Positions 39,327 through 48,570 of a DNA stretch of 64,000 nt are shown here, in pieces. The DNA is taken from assembly GCF_019659805.1 (NCBI RefSeq), contig NZ_JAIFRO010000006.1, positions 62,001-126,000 on the forward strand, written 5' to 3'. Numbering within the stretch: the first letter of the stretch is position 1; each line of letters starts with the position of its first letter. Below the pieces are notes generated by a model. The model saw only the letters and a program-made list of their open reading frames with translations. It searched no databases and was not told the origin of the DNA. The translations under genes were made by a program, and so were the position numbers. The DNA comes from Bartonella raoultii. GTDB lineage: Bacteria > Pseudomonadota > Alphaproteobacteria > Rhizobiales > Rhizobiaceae.

Positions 39327-41678
39327 ATGCCATCTTTTACACCTAGTTTGGAAGAAGTGTTGCATCGCGCTTTAACGATTGCTACTCAAGAACGGCATGA
39401 ATATGCAACATTAGAACATCTGCTTCTTGCTCTATTAGATGATGTGGATGCAAATTCAGTTATTCGCGCTTGTCAAGTAGATGTAGAAGAGTTACGAGAA
39501 CGTTTAACAAATTATATCCAGTCAGAATTAGATGCACAAATTAAAACGAATGAGGATACAAAACCGACGACATTTTTTCAGCGGGTTATCCAACGTGCTG
39601 TCATTCATGCCCAATCAGCTGGAAAAGACGAGGTTTCTGGAGCAAATGTTCTTGTTGCGATTTTTTCTGAACGAGAAAGTCATGCGGCCTATTTTCTTCA
39701 AGAGATGGGAATGACACGCTATGATGCTGTACGTTTTATTTCACATGGTATCACACATGATGATGGATTATCTATGTTGCTTGAGGGGCTGGAAGAGCAA
39801 TTAGATCAGCAAGTTTCGGATCATGGTGAAAAGATAATTAGTGCACTGACTGCTTATTGTGTTGACCTTAACTGTAAAGCGCGCAATGGAAAAATTGATT
39901 TATTAATTGGTCGTGAAAAAGAAGTTTCACGCATGATTCAAGTTTTATGCCGAAGATCAAAAAATAATCCACTGTTAGTTGGAGATCCTGGAGTTGGAAA
40001 AACTGCGATCATTGAAGGGTTGGCAAAACGTATTGTTGATGGGCAAGTACCTGAAGTGTTATCAAATGTAACGATATTTTCTCTTGATATGGGGGGGCTT
40101 GTTGCCGGTACACGCTATCGTGGTGACTTTGAAGAACGGCTAAAGCAAATTATTAAAGAATTTGAACAGTATCCAAATGCCATTTTATTTATTGATGAAA
40201 TTCATACATTGATCGGGGCAGGGGCTACATTGGGGAGCAATATGGATGCGGCAAATCTTTTGAAACCTGCATTATCCTCCGGAACTATTCGATGTATTGG
40301 TTCGACAACTTATAGAGAATATCGTAAAGTTTTTGAACAAGATAGGGCTTTAGAGCGCCGTTTTCAAAAAATTGATATTAATGAGCCTTCCATTACCGAT
40401 GCAATTCAAATTTTACAGGGATTGAAGCCTTACTTTGAGACTTTTCATCAAATTAAATATACCGATGAGGCCATGAAAGCATCTGTAGAATTATCCTCAC
40501 GTTATATGATTGATCGTCGATTACCTGATAAAGCAATTGATGTTGTTGATGAAAGTGGAGCAGCACAAAAGCTTTTGCCAAAAAAACAACGAAAAAAAAG
40601 TATAGGTGTTAAAGAAATTGAAGCGACTGTTGCGACTATGGCAAGGATTCCACCCAAAACAGTTTCTAGAAATGATCAAAAAGTGCTTAGCAAACTTGAA
40701 AGAGAACTCAAGCATGTTGTTTATGGACAAGATCAAGCAATTGCAGCATTGGTATCATCCATTAAATTGGCGCGAGCAGGATTACGAGAATCAGATAAAC
40801 CAATAGGAAATTATTTATTTTCAGGCCCCACAGGTGTAGGAAAAACGGAAGTTGCAAAACAGCTTGCCTCCTCTTTAGGTGTTAAACTTTTGCGTTTTGA
40901 TATGTCAGAATATATGGAGCGGCATACAGTATCGCGCTTAATTGGGGCTCCTCCAGGTTATATAGGATTTGATCAAGGAGGGCTTCTTACAGATGCGGTT
41001 GATCAGAGTCCTCATGCCATTTTATTGCTAGATGAGATTGAGAAAGCACATCCAGAGTTATTTAATATTTTATTACAAGTTATGGATTATGGAAAGTTAA
41101 CAGATCATAACGGTAAAAAAGTTGATTTTCGAAATATTATTTTAATTATGACAACCAATGCTGGTGCTTCAGATATGGCAAAGCCAGCTATAGGGTTTGG
41201 TAAAGTGCATCGTGATGGTGATGACGTAGAAGCGATCAATCGAATCTTTACACCAGAGTTTCGTAATCGGTTAGATGCTATCATTCCGTTTGCACCGTTA
41301 TCTCAGTTAAGCATTCACCATATTATACAGAAATTTATTTTTCAGCTTGAAGTACAACTTGCTGATCGGAAAATTTGTTTTGAATTAAGTCCTACTGCGA
41401 TGGCTTGGCTTGCCAATAAAGGATATGATTCCCAGATGGGAGCACGTCCGTTAGGTCGTGTTATACAAGAATATATTAAGAAACCATTAGCTGATGAAAT
41501 TCTATTTGGAAAGTTACGTAATGGCGGCATGGTTTACGTATCAACATCAAAGCTCAATGGGGAAAAAGAAAGGTTACAGCTAAAAGTTTCATCTTCTAAT
41601 ATGTCTGTTAGTTCAAAAAAAAGTAAAACGACACATTTTTCAAAAAAACGTGTCGGAAAGAAAAGCTCAACAACTTGA
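39327..41678 (+). CDS. clpA: ATP-dependent Clp protease ATP-binding subunit ClpA
   Basis: Double-ring AAA+ unfoldase that works with ClpP and the adaptor ClpS, 783 residues. The N-domain has two Clp repeats (residues 1-145), the ClpS docking site. D1 has Walker A GDPGVGKTAIIEG near residue 220 and Walker B AILFIDEIHTLIGAGA. D2 has Walker A GPTGVGKTEVAKQ near residue 508 and Walker B ILLLDEIEKAHPEL. The ClpP-binding loop PAIGFGK is present near residue 623. There is no long middle coiled coil, which separates it from ClpB. The C-terminus is a basic Ser/Lys-rich tail. Its stop is 7 bp from the convergent HIT gene. Confidence 0.97.
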   Translation: MPSFTPSLEEVLHRALTIATQERHEYATLEHLLLALLDDVDANSVIRACQVDVEELRERLTNYIQSELDAQIKTNEDTKPTTFFQRVIQRAVIHAQSAGKDEVSGANVLVAIFSERESHAAYFLQEMGMTRYDAVRFISHGITHDDGLSMLLEGLEEQLDQQVSDHGEKIISALTAYCVDLNCKARNGKIDLLIGREKEVSRMIQVLCRRSKNNPLLVGDPGVGKTAIIEGLAKRIVDGQVPEVLSNVTIFSLDMGGLVAGTRYRGDFEERLKQIIKEFEQYPNAILFIDEIHTLIGAGATLGSNMDAANLLKPALSSGTIRCIGSTTYREYRKVFEQDRALERRFQKIDINEPSITDAIQILQGLKPYFETFHQIKYTDEAMKASVELSSRYMIDRRLPDKAIDVVDESGAAQKLLPKKQRKKSIGVKEIEATVATMARIPPKTVSRNDQKVLSKLERELKHVVYGQDQAIAALVSSIKLARAGLRESDKPIGNYLFSGPTGVGKTEVAKQLASSLGVKLLRFDMSEYMERHTVSRLIGAPPGYIGFDQGGLLTDAVDQSPHAILLLDEIEKAHPELFNILLQVMDYGKLTDHNGKKVDFRNIILIMTTNAGASDMAKPAIGFGKVHRDGDDVEAINRIFTPEFRNRLDAIIPFAPLSQLSIHHIIQKFIFQLEVQLADRKICFELSPTAMAWLANKGYDSQMGARPLGRVIQEYIKKPLADEILFGKLRNGGMVYVSTSKLNGEKERLQLKVSSSNMSVSSKKSKTTHFSKKRVGKKSSTT

Positions 41679-41685
41679 AAGTATT

Positions 41686-42108
41686 TTAAAGGGCGGCACG
41701 AATTTTTTCTGCGTTCTCTTCAAGTATATTGGCAGGTGTTATAACATTGTTATGGCGTGTAAGCTCTACTCCTTCCATACGTGGTATGATATGAAAGTGA
41801 AGATGATATACGGTTTGTTGACTGGCTGCTTCATTAAATTGCATGATTGTTATACCATCTGCTTGAAAAGCTTTTTTTACAGCATTGGCAATTTTTTGGA
41901 CAGCTTTGATAACTGAACATAATGTTTCAGGATTTGCATCTAAAAGATTCCGAGAGCCTTTTCGCGGGATAACCAGCGTGTGTCCTGGTGCTTGTGGCAT
42001 GATATCCATAAATGCAATGACATCATCATCTTCATAAACACGAACAGAAGGGATTTCATTGCGAATCAATTTAGCAAAAATATTATTGTCATCATAGAGT
42101 TGCTTCAT
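41686..42108 (-). CDS. HIT family protein (histidine triad hydrolase)
   Basis: A 140-residue HIT-superfamily nucleotide hydrolase or transferase. The histidine triad H102-L-H104-F-H106 lies in YHLHFHIIPRM, with the middle His as the expected nucleophile. The N-terminal beta meander shows the family FAKLIRNEIPSVRVYEDDD, then HTLVIPRKGSRNLLD. Relatives (Hint/HinT type) cleave adenosine phosphoramidates. The natural substrate here is not known. It is convergent with clpA and divergent from no close gene. The start is the ATG before KQLYDDNN, with GGAAAC upstream. Confidence 0.9.
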   Translation of the reverse strand: MKQLYDDNNIFAKLIRNEIPSVRVYEDDDVIAFMDIMPQAPGHTLVIPRKGSRNLLDANPETLCSVIKAVQKIANAVKKAFQADGITIMQFNEAASQQTVYHLHFHIIPRMEGVELTRHNNVITPANILEENAEKIRAAL

Positions 42109-42248
42109 GATAATGTTTCCTTTTATGGGGGTTCAAAATTTAAATTTTAAACAGAAAATACAAAGGGTGATAGAATGTGAAACAAAAAGTTTTTTGCATT
42201 CAGTTGTCATCTTTAGAAGTTAGATACGTAGTTATTATTGATGAAGGT

Positions 42249-42710
42249 TTAGATTTCTACAATAGCTTCTATTTCCACTGGAACGTTCAGGGGAAGAGAA
42301 GTAACACCAATGGCAGAACGCGCATGTTTTCCAGCTTCGCCGAAAATATTGACAAGTAAATCTGAAGCTCCATTGGCAACAAGGGGAATATCGGTAAAAT
42401 AAGGATCTACTGCAACAAAAGCTGTGATCTTTATGATGTGTTTTATTCTCTTTAAGTCCCCAAGGGTTTCTTTGATTTGGGCAAGAATATTAAGTGCGCA
42501 GATTTCAGCTGCTTTTTTTGCTTGTTCGGTGCTAACGGTTGCACCAACTTTACCAGTTACTATGGGGGTTCCGTTGATAAGCGGAAGTTGTCCAGATACA
42601 AAGAGTTGATTGCCACTTTGTGAGACAGTTACGTAATTTGCAATAGGTTGTGTTGCTTCAGGAAGAGTGATTTCGAGTTTTTGTAGTTGTTTTTCAATTG
42701 GGTCGACCAT
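42249..42710 (-). CDS. Rid family protein (RidA/YjgF/UK114-like)
   Basis: A 153-residue member of the Rid superfamily, which forms trimers. Canonical RidA hydrolyses reactive enamine/imine intermediates made by pyridoxal enzymes such as serine/threonine dehydratases. Visible blocks are LFVSGQLPLINGTPI near residue 43, AKKAAEICALNILAQIKETL, and HARSAIGVTSLPLNVPVEIEAIV at the C-terminus. The Arg in ARSAIGV corresponds to the substrate-binding Arg. The sequence is closer to the longer YjgH-like type than to archetypal RidA, so the deaminase role is inferred. It is a single gene upstream of and opposite to eipB. Confidence 0.85.
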   Translation of the reverse strand: MVDPIEKQLQKLEITLPEATQPIANYVTVSQSGNQLFVSGQLPLINGTPIVTGKVGATVSTEQAKKAAEICALNILAQIKETLGDLKRIKHIIKITAFVAVDPYFTDIPLVANGASDLLVNIFGEAGKHARSAIGVTSLPLNVPVEIEAIVEI

Positions 42711-42852
42711 AATTTAAACTCCATAGCTTTCTATATAATTCTATTGCATAAACTATTTTTAAACATAAGGAAATGTGTGGTTAATTGAGAAATTAGCCTT
42801 TTTTGCTTTGTTGTATGGTGCTATGCAACGGGGGTAGAATTGGAAATTGGGA

Positions 42853-43677
42853 ATGATCAGATTATTATTTATAATAATTTTATATGTTGGTCTTTTATGT
42901 GCTGCAAGAGCTGAGGAGTCTATTTTTATTGCTCCTCATCGGGCGATTTATGACTTTCAGCTTGATAGTGTTTCTCATGATATGACAATTTCTGGGATGT
43001 CTGGGCGGATGGTTTATGAGCTCACCGGTTCGGTATGTCAGGGATATACGACACGTTTTCGTTTTATCAGCCGTATTCAAACTGAAGATATGCCCATGCG
43101 GTTAACTGATCAACAGACAACCAGTTATGAAACGGGTGATAGCCGTACATTTCATTTTAATGTTACAGATCAAATTGGACAAGAGATAGCACATCGTGCT
43201 GAAGGGGTAGCTGAACGTGTGCAAGACGGTATTATAGTAAAACTAAAAAAACCAAAAGAAAAAGAGTATAAGCTTGCAATGGCTGAGTTTCCAATAATGC
43301 AACTGAAAAATATTATTCGGCGTGCAAAAATAGGAGATCATTTTTACCATGTTACTGTATTTGATGGGACAGATAAAGCAGATAAAGTCATAAAAGAAAG
43401 TGTCGTCATTGGGGAAAAAAGAATAAATCTTTCTGATGCTGAAACAGAAAAAATCGGAAAATTGAATGAAGAAGAATATTGGCCCATTACAATTTCTTAC
43501 TTTGATGATGCAGAAAAGAAAGATGGTTTACCAGTTTATAGTATCAGTTTTCTTTTATATGAGAATGGTGTTATGCGCGATATTCATATAGATTATGGTA
43601 CTTTTTCAGTACGTGCAAAATTGAACACTCTTGAATTTCTCAACGTTGGAAAGAGTTTTGAACAATGCAAACATTAA
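42853..43677 (+). CDS. eipB: EipB-like periplasmic envelope integrity protein (DUF1849)
   Basis: A 274-residue secreted protein of the DUF1849 family. In Brucella this family, named EipB, folds as a beta-spiral and helps maintain the cell envelope. An N-terminal signal peptide (IRLLFIIILYVGLLCAARAE) precedes the conserved core APHRAIYDFQLDS and ISGMSGRMVYELTGSVCQGY, with a second Cys near the C-terminus (SFEQCKH). The pair could form the disulfide described for the family. I choose the ATG at 42853; the TTG two codons earlier is less likely. It is separate from the rpsB unit that follows. Confidence 0.88.
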   Translation: MIRLLFIIILYVGLLCAARAEESIFIAPHRAIYDFQLDSVSHDMTISGMSGRMVYELTGSVCQGYTTRFRFISRIQTEDMPMRLTDQQTTSYETGDSRTFHFNVTDQIGQEIAHRAEGVAERVQDGIIVKLKKPKEKEYKLAMAEFPIMQLKNIIRRAKIGDHFYHVTVFDGTDKADKVIKESVVIGEKRINLSDAETEKIGKLNEEEYWPITISYFDDAEKKDGLPVYSISFLLYENGVMRDIHIDYGTFSVRAKLNTLEFLNVGKSFEQCKH

Positions 43678-43706
43678 ATGATTGCAGAAAATAAGCAGAA
43701 AATAAC

Positions 43707-43734
43707 TTGAAAAAGAATCAAATATTAGTATGTT
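43707..43734 (+). promoter_or_regulatory. Probable rpsB-tsf promoter
   Basis: TTGAAA at 43707-43712 and TATGTT at 43729-43734 with a 16-base spacer. A start site about 100 bp before rpsB would give the long leader that carries the hairpin described at 43800-43831. It is a moderate match only. Confidence 0.4.
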
Positions 43735-43799
43735 TACGCTATTCCACACGCGGATTTTGGGTGTTTGCGACAACAATGAGTGAGCATCCGCCGGTAGTA

Positions 43800-43831
43800 G
43801 GTTTACCTGCTTATTCCGCGGAGGTTAAACC
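43800..43831 (+). promoter_or_regulatory. Hairpin in the rpsB leader (candidate S2 operator)
   Basis: GGTTTACCT at 43800-43808 pairs with AGGTTAAACC at 43822-43831 with a single bulged base. The hairpin ends just before the ribosome site GGAAAGGA and the rpsB ATG at 43846. Flanking CCGG boxes can extend the stem. S2 is known to repress its own mRNA in other proteobacteria through a structured leader. This is a plausible counterpart, not proven. Confidence 0.42.
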
Positions 43832-43845
43832 GGAAAGGATAAATT

Positions 43846-44619
43846 ATGTCACTACCAGATTTTACTATGCAGCAGCTTTTAGAAGCGGGTGTACACTTTG
43901 GTCACCAGACACACCGTTGGAATCCAAAGATGACTCCCTACATTTATGGGCAACGTAATAATATTCATATTATTGATCTTGCTCAGACTGTTCCTCTTTT
44001 ACACCAAGCGCTTAAACTTGTTTCAGATACTGTTGCGCGTGGTGGACGTATTCTCTTTGTGGGTACTAAACGGCAGGCGTCTGACATTATTGCTGATGCT
44101 GCGAATCGTTCAGCGCAATATTATGTGAATGCACGTTGGCTTGGAGGTATGCTAACAAATTGGAAAACGATTTCTAATTCGATACATCGTTTGCGTAAGC
44201 TTGATAAAACTCTTGCAGCTGAAGCGCAAGGTTTTACTAAAAAAGAACGTTTAAATCTTGAGCGTGATCGTGAAAAGCTTAATCGAGCGCTTGGTGGTAT
44301 TAAAGATATGGGATCTATACCAGATCTTATATTTATCATTGATACAAATAAAGAAAATATTGCACTCCAAGAAGCAAAGCGTTTAGGTATTCCAGTTATT
44401 GCTATTATTGATACCAATTGTGATCCTGATAACGTCACGTATCCGATTCCTGGTAATGATGATGCTTCACGTGCAATTTCTCTTTATTGTGATCTTTTTG
44501 CTCGTGCAGCGCTTGATGGTATTGCACGTCAACAAGGTGCAATGGGTGTTGATTTAGGAGCACAAGCTGATACACCTGTAGAGCCCGTTTTAGAAAATGT
44601 GGCTTCTGTTTCTGAGTAA
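43846..44619 (+). CDS. rpsB: 30S ribosomal protein S2
   Basis: Late-assembling small-subunit protein that contacts S1, 257 residues. It starts with the conserved [28 protein letters not shown] and shows [15 protein letters not shown] and [37 protein letters not shown] blocks of the family. The ribosome site is GGAAAGGATAAATT. It begins the rpsB-tsf-pyrH-frr series, a universally conserved order. A short C-terminal extension after residue 235 is acidic and variable. Confidence 0.98.
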   Translation: MSLPDFTMQQLLEAGVHFGHQTHRWNPKMTPYIYGQRNNIHIIDLAQTVPLLHQALKLVSDTVARGGRILFVGTKRQASDIIADAANRSAQYYVNARWLGGMLTNWKTISNSIHRLRKLDKTLAAEAQGFTKKERLNLERDREKLNRALGGIKDMGSIPDLIFIIDTNKENIALQEAKRLGIPVIAIIDTNCDPDNVTYPIPGNDDASRAISLYCDLFARAALDGIARQQGAMGVDLGAQADTPVEPVLENVASVSE

Positions 44620-44719
44620 TATTTTAAATGCCTATAAGGGTACTTATTTTCTAAAGAAGAGGTTATAAGCGTGCATGTTTTTTTGTACGCCTTCACCGTT
44701 GTAAAACAAAGAGGAAAAT

Positions 44720-45643
44720 ATGAGCATTACTGCTGCACAAGTAAAAGAACTTCGAGAATTGTCAGGCGCTGGTATGATGGATTGTAAAGCAGCTCTGGCA
44801 GATACCAATGGTAATATGGAGGCTGCTGTTGATTGGCTTCGTAAAAAAGGGATAGCTAAAGCAGATAAAAAGGCTGGTCGTATGGCTGCTGAGGGCTTAA
44901 TAGGCGTTACATCAAAAGATACAAGCGCAGTTTTGGTTGAGGTGAATTCTGAAACAGATTTTGTCGCACGTAATGAAGTATTCCAAGACATTGTGCGGAA
45001 TGTAGCAAGAGCAGCTTTGAATACGAATGGTGATGTACATTCCGTTGCTGCTTCTTTTTACCCTGATTCTGAAAAGACCGTTGAGGCAATCATTAAAGAT
45101 GCTATTGGGACGATTGGGGAAAATATGACATTTCGTCGTTCTGCTAAATTATCTGTTAAAGATGGTGTTGTGGCGACTTATATACACAACAGTGTGGCAG
45201 AAGGGCTTGGAAAACTTGGTGTTTTGATTGCTATTGAAACAACTGGAAATAAAGAGGCTGCTGCGGCTTTTGGTCGGCAAGTTGCAATGCATGTTGCTGC
45301 AACCAACCCATTAGCACTTACAGCAGAAGATGTTGATGCTGGTGCTGTAGAGCGTGAAAAGGCAATTTTTTCGGATCAAGCTCGTCAATCGGGCAAGCCT
45401 GAGAATATTATTGAGAAAATGGTAGAAGGACGTATGCGTAAGTTTTTTGAGGAGGTTGTTTTGCTTTCTCAAGCTTTTGTTATGAATCCTGATATTACTG
45501 TTGAAGCAGCTTTAAAGGATGCTGAAAAATCTATTGGTGCACCAGCAAAAATTACAGGTTTTATTCGTTTTGCACTTGGTGAAGGTGTGGAAAAAGAAGA
45601 GTCTGATTTTGCAGCAGAGGTTGCTGCGGCTGCTAAAGGATAG
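44720..45643 (+). CDS. tsf: Elongation factor Ts
   Basis: Nucleotide exchange factor that regenerates EF-Tu-GTP, 307 residues. The N-terminal UBA-like domain has [19 protein letters not shown] near residue 8. The core contains the EF-Tu-contacting [17 protein letters not shown] near residue 78, and later [16 protein letters not shown]. The C-terminal module shows [18 protein letters not shown]. It is 100 bp after rpsB and likely co-transcribed with it. The ribosome site is AAAGAGGAAAAT. Confidence 0.98.
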   Translation: MSITAAQVKELRELSGAGMMDCKAALADTNGNMEAAVDWLRKKGIAKADKKAGRMAAEGLIGVTSKDTSAVLVEVNSETDFVARNEVFQDIVRNVARAALNTNGDVHSVAASFYPDSEKTVEAIIKDAIGTIGENMTFRRSAKLSVKDGVVATYIHNSVAEGLGKLGVLIAIETTGNKEAAAAFGRQVAMHVAATNPLALTAEDVDAGAVEREKAIFSDQARQSGKPENIIEKMVEGRMRKFFEEVVLLSQAFVMNPDITVEAALKDAEKSIGAPAKITGFIRFALGEGVEKEESDFAAEVAAAAKG

Positions 45644-45800
45644 CTATTTTTGCTTGTTGTTGAGAAATTTGGAATCATATAATCGATTTCATAATCAATG
45701 GTACAGGGAAATGTAATTATTGAGAGGGCGTCACATAATAAGGTGGTGCCCTTAGTGATGTCAAAAGCAAAAAATAAATGTGCTTTTGGGGAGATTATCA

Positions 45801-46520
45801 ATGGCATTAGCACTTCAGTATAAACGTATTCTTTTAAAAGTTTCTGGCGAAGCTCTTATGGGAGGGCAAAGCTTTGGAATAGATGTTTCTGTTGCAGATC
45901 GTATCGCTGCTGATATTGCTGAAGTGCGGGCAATAGGAGTAGAAGTTGCTATAGTTATAGGTGGTGGCAATATTTTTCGTGGTGTTGCTGTTGCTTCACA
46001 TGGTGGAGATCGTGTAACAGGTGATCATATGGGAATGCTTGCAACGGCTATTAATTCTTTGGCTTTACGAACATCCTTGACAAAATTAGGGGTTGAAACA
46101 GTTGTCTTGTCTGCGATTGCTATGCCTCAAATTTGTGAGAGTTTTTCGCAACGTAAAGCGATAAGTTATATGAATCAAGGAAAAGTAGTTATTTTTGCTG
46201 GTGGTACGGGAAATCCATTTTTTACGACGGATTCTGCTGCTACTCTACGTGCAGCGGAAATTGGTGCAGATGTTCTTGTAAAAGGAACGCAGGTAGATGG
46301 TATTTATTCTGCAGATCCAAAGATAGATCCTAAAGCGAAGCGTTTTGATCAATTGACACATATTGAAATTTTGCAATGGGGGTTATCTGTTATGGACACA
46401 ACAGCAGTCACTTTAGCTCGCGAAAATAATGTACCTATTATTGTATATTCTATTCATGAAAAAGGTGGTTTAGCTAAGGTTTTGAATGGAACTGGACGAT
46501 TTACAATTGTATCAGAATAA
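45801..46520 (+). CDS. pyrH: Uridylate kinase (UMP kinase)
   Basis: Hexameric bacterial UMP kinase of the amino acid kinase fold, which makes UDP from UMP and ATP in pyrimidine synthesis. It has 239 residues. The N-terminal KRILLKVSGEALMGG, the VIGGGNIFRG block near residue 55, and the FFTTDSAATLRAAEIGADVL segment are typical. I start at the ATG before ALALQYKR, after GGGGAGA; a GTG seven codons upstream also exists. It continues the tsf-frr series and has 36 bp to frr. Confidence 0.97.
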   Translation: MALALQYKRILLKVSGEALMGGQSFGIDVSVADRIAADIAEVRAIGVEVAIVIGGGNIFRGVAVASHGGDRVTGDHMGMLATAINSLALRTSLTKLGVETVVLSAIAMPQICESFSQRKAISYMNQGKVVIFAGGTGNPFFTTDSAATLRAAEIGADVLVKGTQVDGIYSADPKIDPKAKRFDQLTHIEILQWGLSVMDTTAVTLARENNVPIIVYSIHEKGGLAKVLNGTGRFTIVSE

Positions 46521-46556
46521 AGGTAATCTTCAAGATGTAATTGAAGGAGACAAAAT

Positions 46557-47117
46557 ATGAATATTACATCAGTTATGGATGATTTAAAGCGTCGTATGGA
46601 TGGTGCTGTCTCAGCTTTTAAACATGAATTGGGTGGTTTGCGAACGGGACGCGCTTCAGCCAGTTTATTAGAACCGCTGACAGTTGAAGCTTATGGTTCT
46701 GTAGTACCTATCAATCAGGTTGCTAATATTTCTGTACCGGAATCACGAATGCTTTCAGTTTCTGTATGGGATAAGGCGATGGTAGGAGCTGTAGAGCGTG
46801 CTATTCGTGATTCTAGTCTTGGTTTAAATCCTATCACAGATGGTGTTAATTTACGTATTCCCTTACCTGAATTGAATGAAGAACGTCGTAAAGAACTTGT
46901 AAAAATTGCACATCAATATGCAGAGCAAGCGCGAGTTGCAACACGTCATGTTCGTCGAGATGGCATGGATAATTTGAAAAAGTTAGAAAAAGAGGGTGAA
47001 ATTGGACAGGATGAAGCACATAGCTTATCTGAAAAAGTTCAAAAACTTACAAATGAAACGATTGCTGATATTGATAGGATTTTAGCTGTGAAAGAATCTG
47101 AAATTATGCATGTTTAA
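46557..47117 (+). CDS. frr: Ribosome recycling factor
   Basis: With EF-G it splits post-termination ribosomes. It has 186 residues, a two-domain tRNA-like protein. Conserved blocks are [24 protein letters not shown] near residue 27, [14 protein letters not shown], and the C-terminal helix segment [22 protein letters not shown]. The ribosome site is GAAGGAGACAAAAT. In relatives uppS follows within a few bases; here about 600 bp without a gene follows. Confidence 0.98.
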   Translation: MNITSVMDDLKRRMDGAVSAFKHELGGLRTGRASASLLEPLTVEAYGSVVPINQVANISVPESRMLSVSVWDKAMVGAVERAIRDSSLGLNPITDGVNLRIPLPELNEERRKELVKIAHQYAEQARVATRHVRRDGMDNLKKLEKEGEIGQDEAHSLSEKVQKLTNETIADIDRILAVKESEIMHV

Positions 47118-47727
47118 GACAATTTTTTACTCGATAAGTATTATCCTGTGTTCTGCATATCTTCTTTATGGGTAAGAAGAAGTGGTGTATAATGTATAAA
47201 ATACAAAACGATATATTTATCGCATTAAATCGTGATATATCTTTATTATAGAATAAAAGGTAGAAATATTTTACAAAATATATTTAAAGGGGAATTTAAA
47301 GTAAAGAACAATGCTCCTTAATCTTATTCATACTATGTATTAAATAGATTTAGTAAAATAAAGAAAACCACGCATTATTTTGTATATGTGGTTATCTTTC
47401 ACCTTTTAAGAAAATGGCTAATAGTATAGTTTTGTAAGTAATGTTTTCATATGAAAGAATAGTAGATTAAGATTGTATAATTTTGATGAAGTAAATAACA
47501 GCTTTTTTATTTTTACAATTAATACAATAGTGGTCAACATGTTGTGGATTTGAGTTTGATATATAAGCTTTTAAAATCGTTTTTACCAAATAAACATAAA
47601 TTTTGTATGTTGGAGAATTTATGATAAATTATAAGGAAGGTTTGTAAAAATATGAATATAATAAATACTATATAGCAGAGTATTTTGCGAGCAGTATTTT
47701 TTATGTCTGTGCTTTCAATTTTATTGT
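47118..47727. other. Gene-free spacer between frr and cdsA, the usual place of uppS
   Basis: About 610 bp of AT-rich sequence with stops in every frame. No isoprenyl-transferase motif such as the Asp-Gly-Asn-Gly-Arg-Trp box can be seen on either strand. An imperfect hairpin with AACCACGCAT and ATATGTGGTT arms lies around 47368-47396 and could terminate the frr transcript. A smaller TCTTCTT/AAGAAGA hairpin lies near 47160. The cdsA promoter must also lie here. Confidence 0.5.
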
Positions 47728-47739
47728 TTGGATGTTATT

Positions 47740-48555
47740 TTGTCTAATCTTGTTTATCGTATCTTAACAGCTTTTGTTTTGGGCAGTATTGCTTTGTACT
47801 TGACATGGTGTGGAGGAATTTACTTTTCTTTATTTGTATGGAGTATTGGTGGTTTCGTTCTTTATGAGTGGATTACTATCACAAAAGAGAAGTGGCATAT
47901 TTCACAGAAAATATTAGCGAGTATTTTTTATTTAGTTTTGAGTGCTTTTTTGGTATTGAATATTTCTGCTTCGTTGATTTTTTATATTTTGATAGTTTTG
48001 GCAGCATTTTTGGCTATTGGGCCTCTGAAAAAAACTGTGTGGGTTTTTTTTGGTTTTTTATATGCATCTTTTCCAGTTGTAGCTTTATCCTTTTTAAGAG
48101 GTCATGATGCATTAGGATTTAGAGTTATTATTTTCTTATTTATAATAGTATGGGGAACAGATATCGCTGGCTATTTCACCGGGCGTGCATTTGGCGGTCC
48201 TAAATTAGCACCACAGTTTTCTCCTAATAAGACATGGTCTGGGGCGCTTGGTGGTACATTTACTGGAGTTGCTGGTGGTGTATTGATTGCTTTTTGTTTT
48301 TTTGGCATAAATTCAGTAACTTTTTTCATACCATTACTTGCTCTTACTTTATCAATTGTTTCACAAATAAGCGATTTGGGACAATCATGGTTTAAGAGGA
48401 AATTCTCTGTTAAAGATTCTAGCTCTTTATTGCCTGGACATGGTGGTTTTATGGATCGTATGGATGGGTTAGTAGGGGCTGGTTTTGTTCTTTATTTAAT
48501 TGGTTCGTTTATGTTTGATATGGATACACCTTTTAATCTTTTTTACATGGTTTAA
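47740..48555 (+). CDS. cdsA: Phosphatidate cytidylyltransferase CdsA
   Basis: Integral membrane enzyme that makes CDP-diacylglycerol from phosphatidate and CTP, the branch point of phospholipid synthesis. It has about 271 residues with eight or so hydrophobic segments. The C-terminal signature is clear: SPNKTWSGALGGTFTGVAGG, then SQISDLGQSWFKRKFSVKDSS and LLPGHGGFMDRMDGL. The start is unclear. TTG at 47740 gives MSNLVYRILTAFVLG, which fits the family; TTG at 47728 would add four residues. Neither has a good ribosome site. The neighbour rseP starts 15 bp downstream. dxr, between these two in many alphaproteobacteria, is not present. Confidence 0.93.
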   Translation: MSNLVYRILTAFVLGSIALYLTWCGGIYFSLFVWSIGGFVLYEWITITKEKWHISQKILASIFYLVLSAFLVLNISASLIFYILIVLAAFLAIGPLKKTVWVFFGFLYASFPVVALSFLRGHDALGFRVIIFLFIIVWGTDIAGYFTGRAFGGPKLAPQFSPNKTWSGALGGTFTGVAGGVLIAFCFFGINSVTFFIPLLALTLSIVSQISDLGQSWFKRKFSVKDSSSLLPGHGGFMDRMDGLVGAGFVLYLIGSFMFDMDTPFNLFYMV

Positions 48556-48570
48556 TGGGGAGAAGATATT

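Noticed and set aside
43707-43958. 83-codon plus-strand frame overlapping the rpsB start
   Set aside because: Runs out of frame through the conserved S2 N-terminus and over the leader hairpin.
47118-47727. A hidden or decayed uppS gene
   Set aside because: I read the spacer in all frames by eye and found no prenyltransferase motif; only a search with close relatives could show decay.
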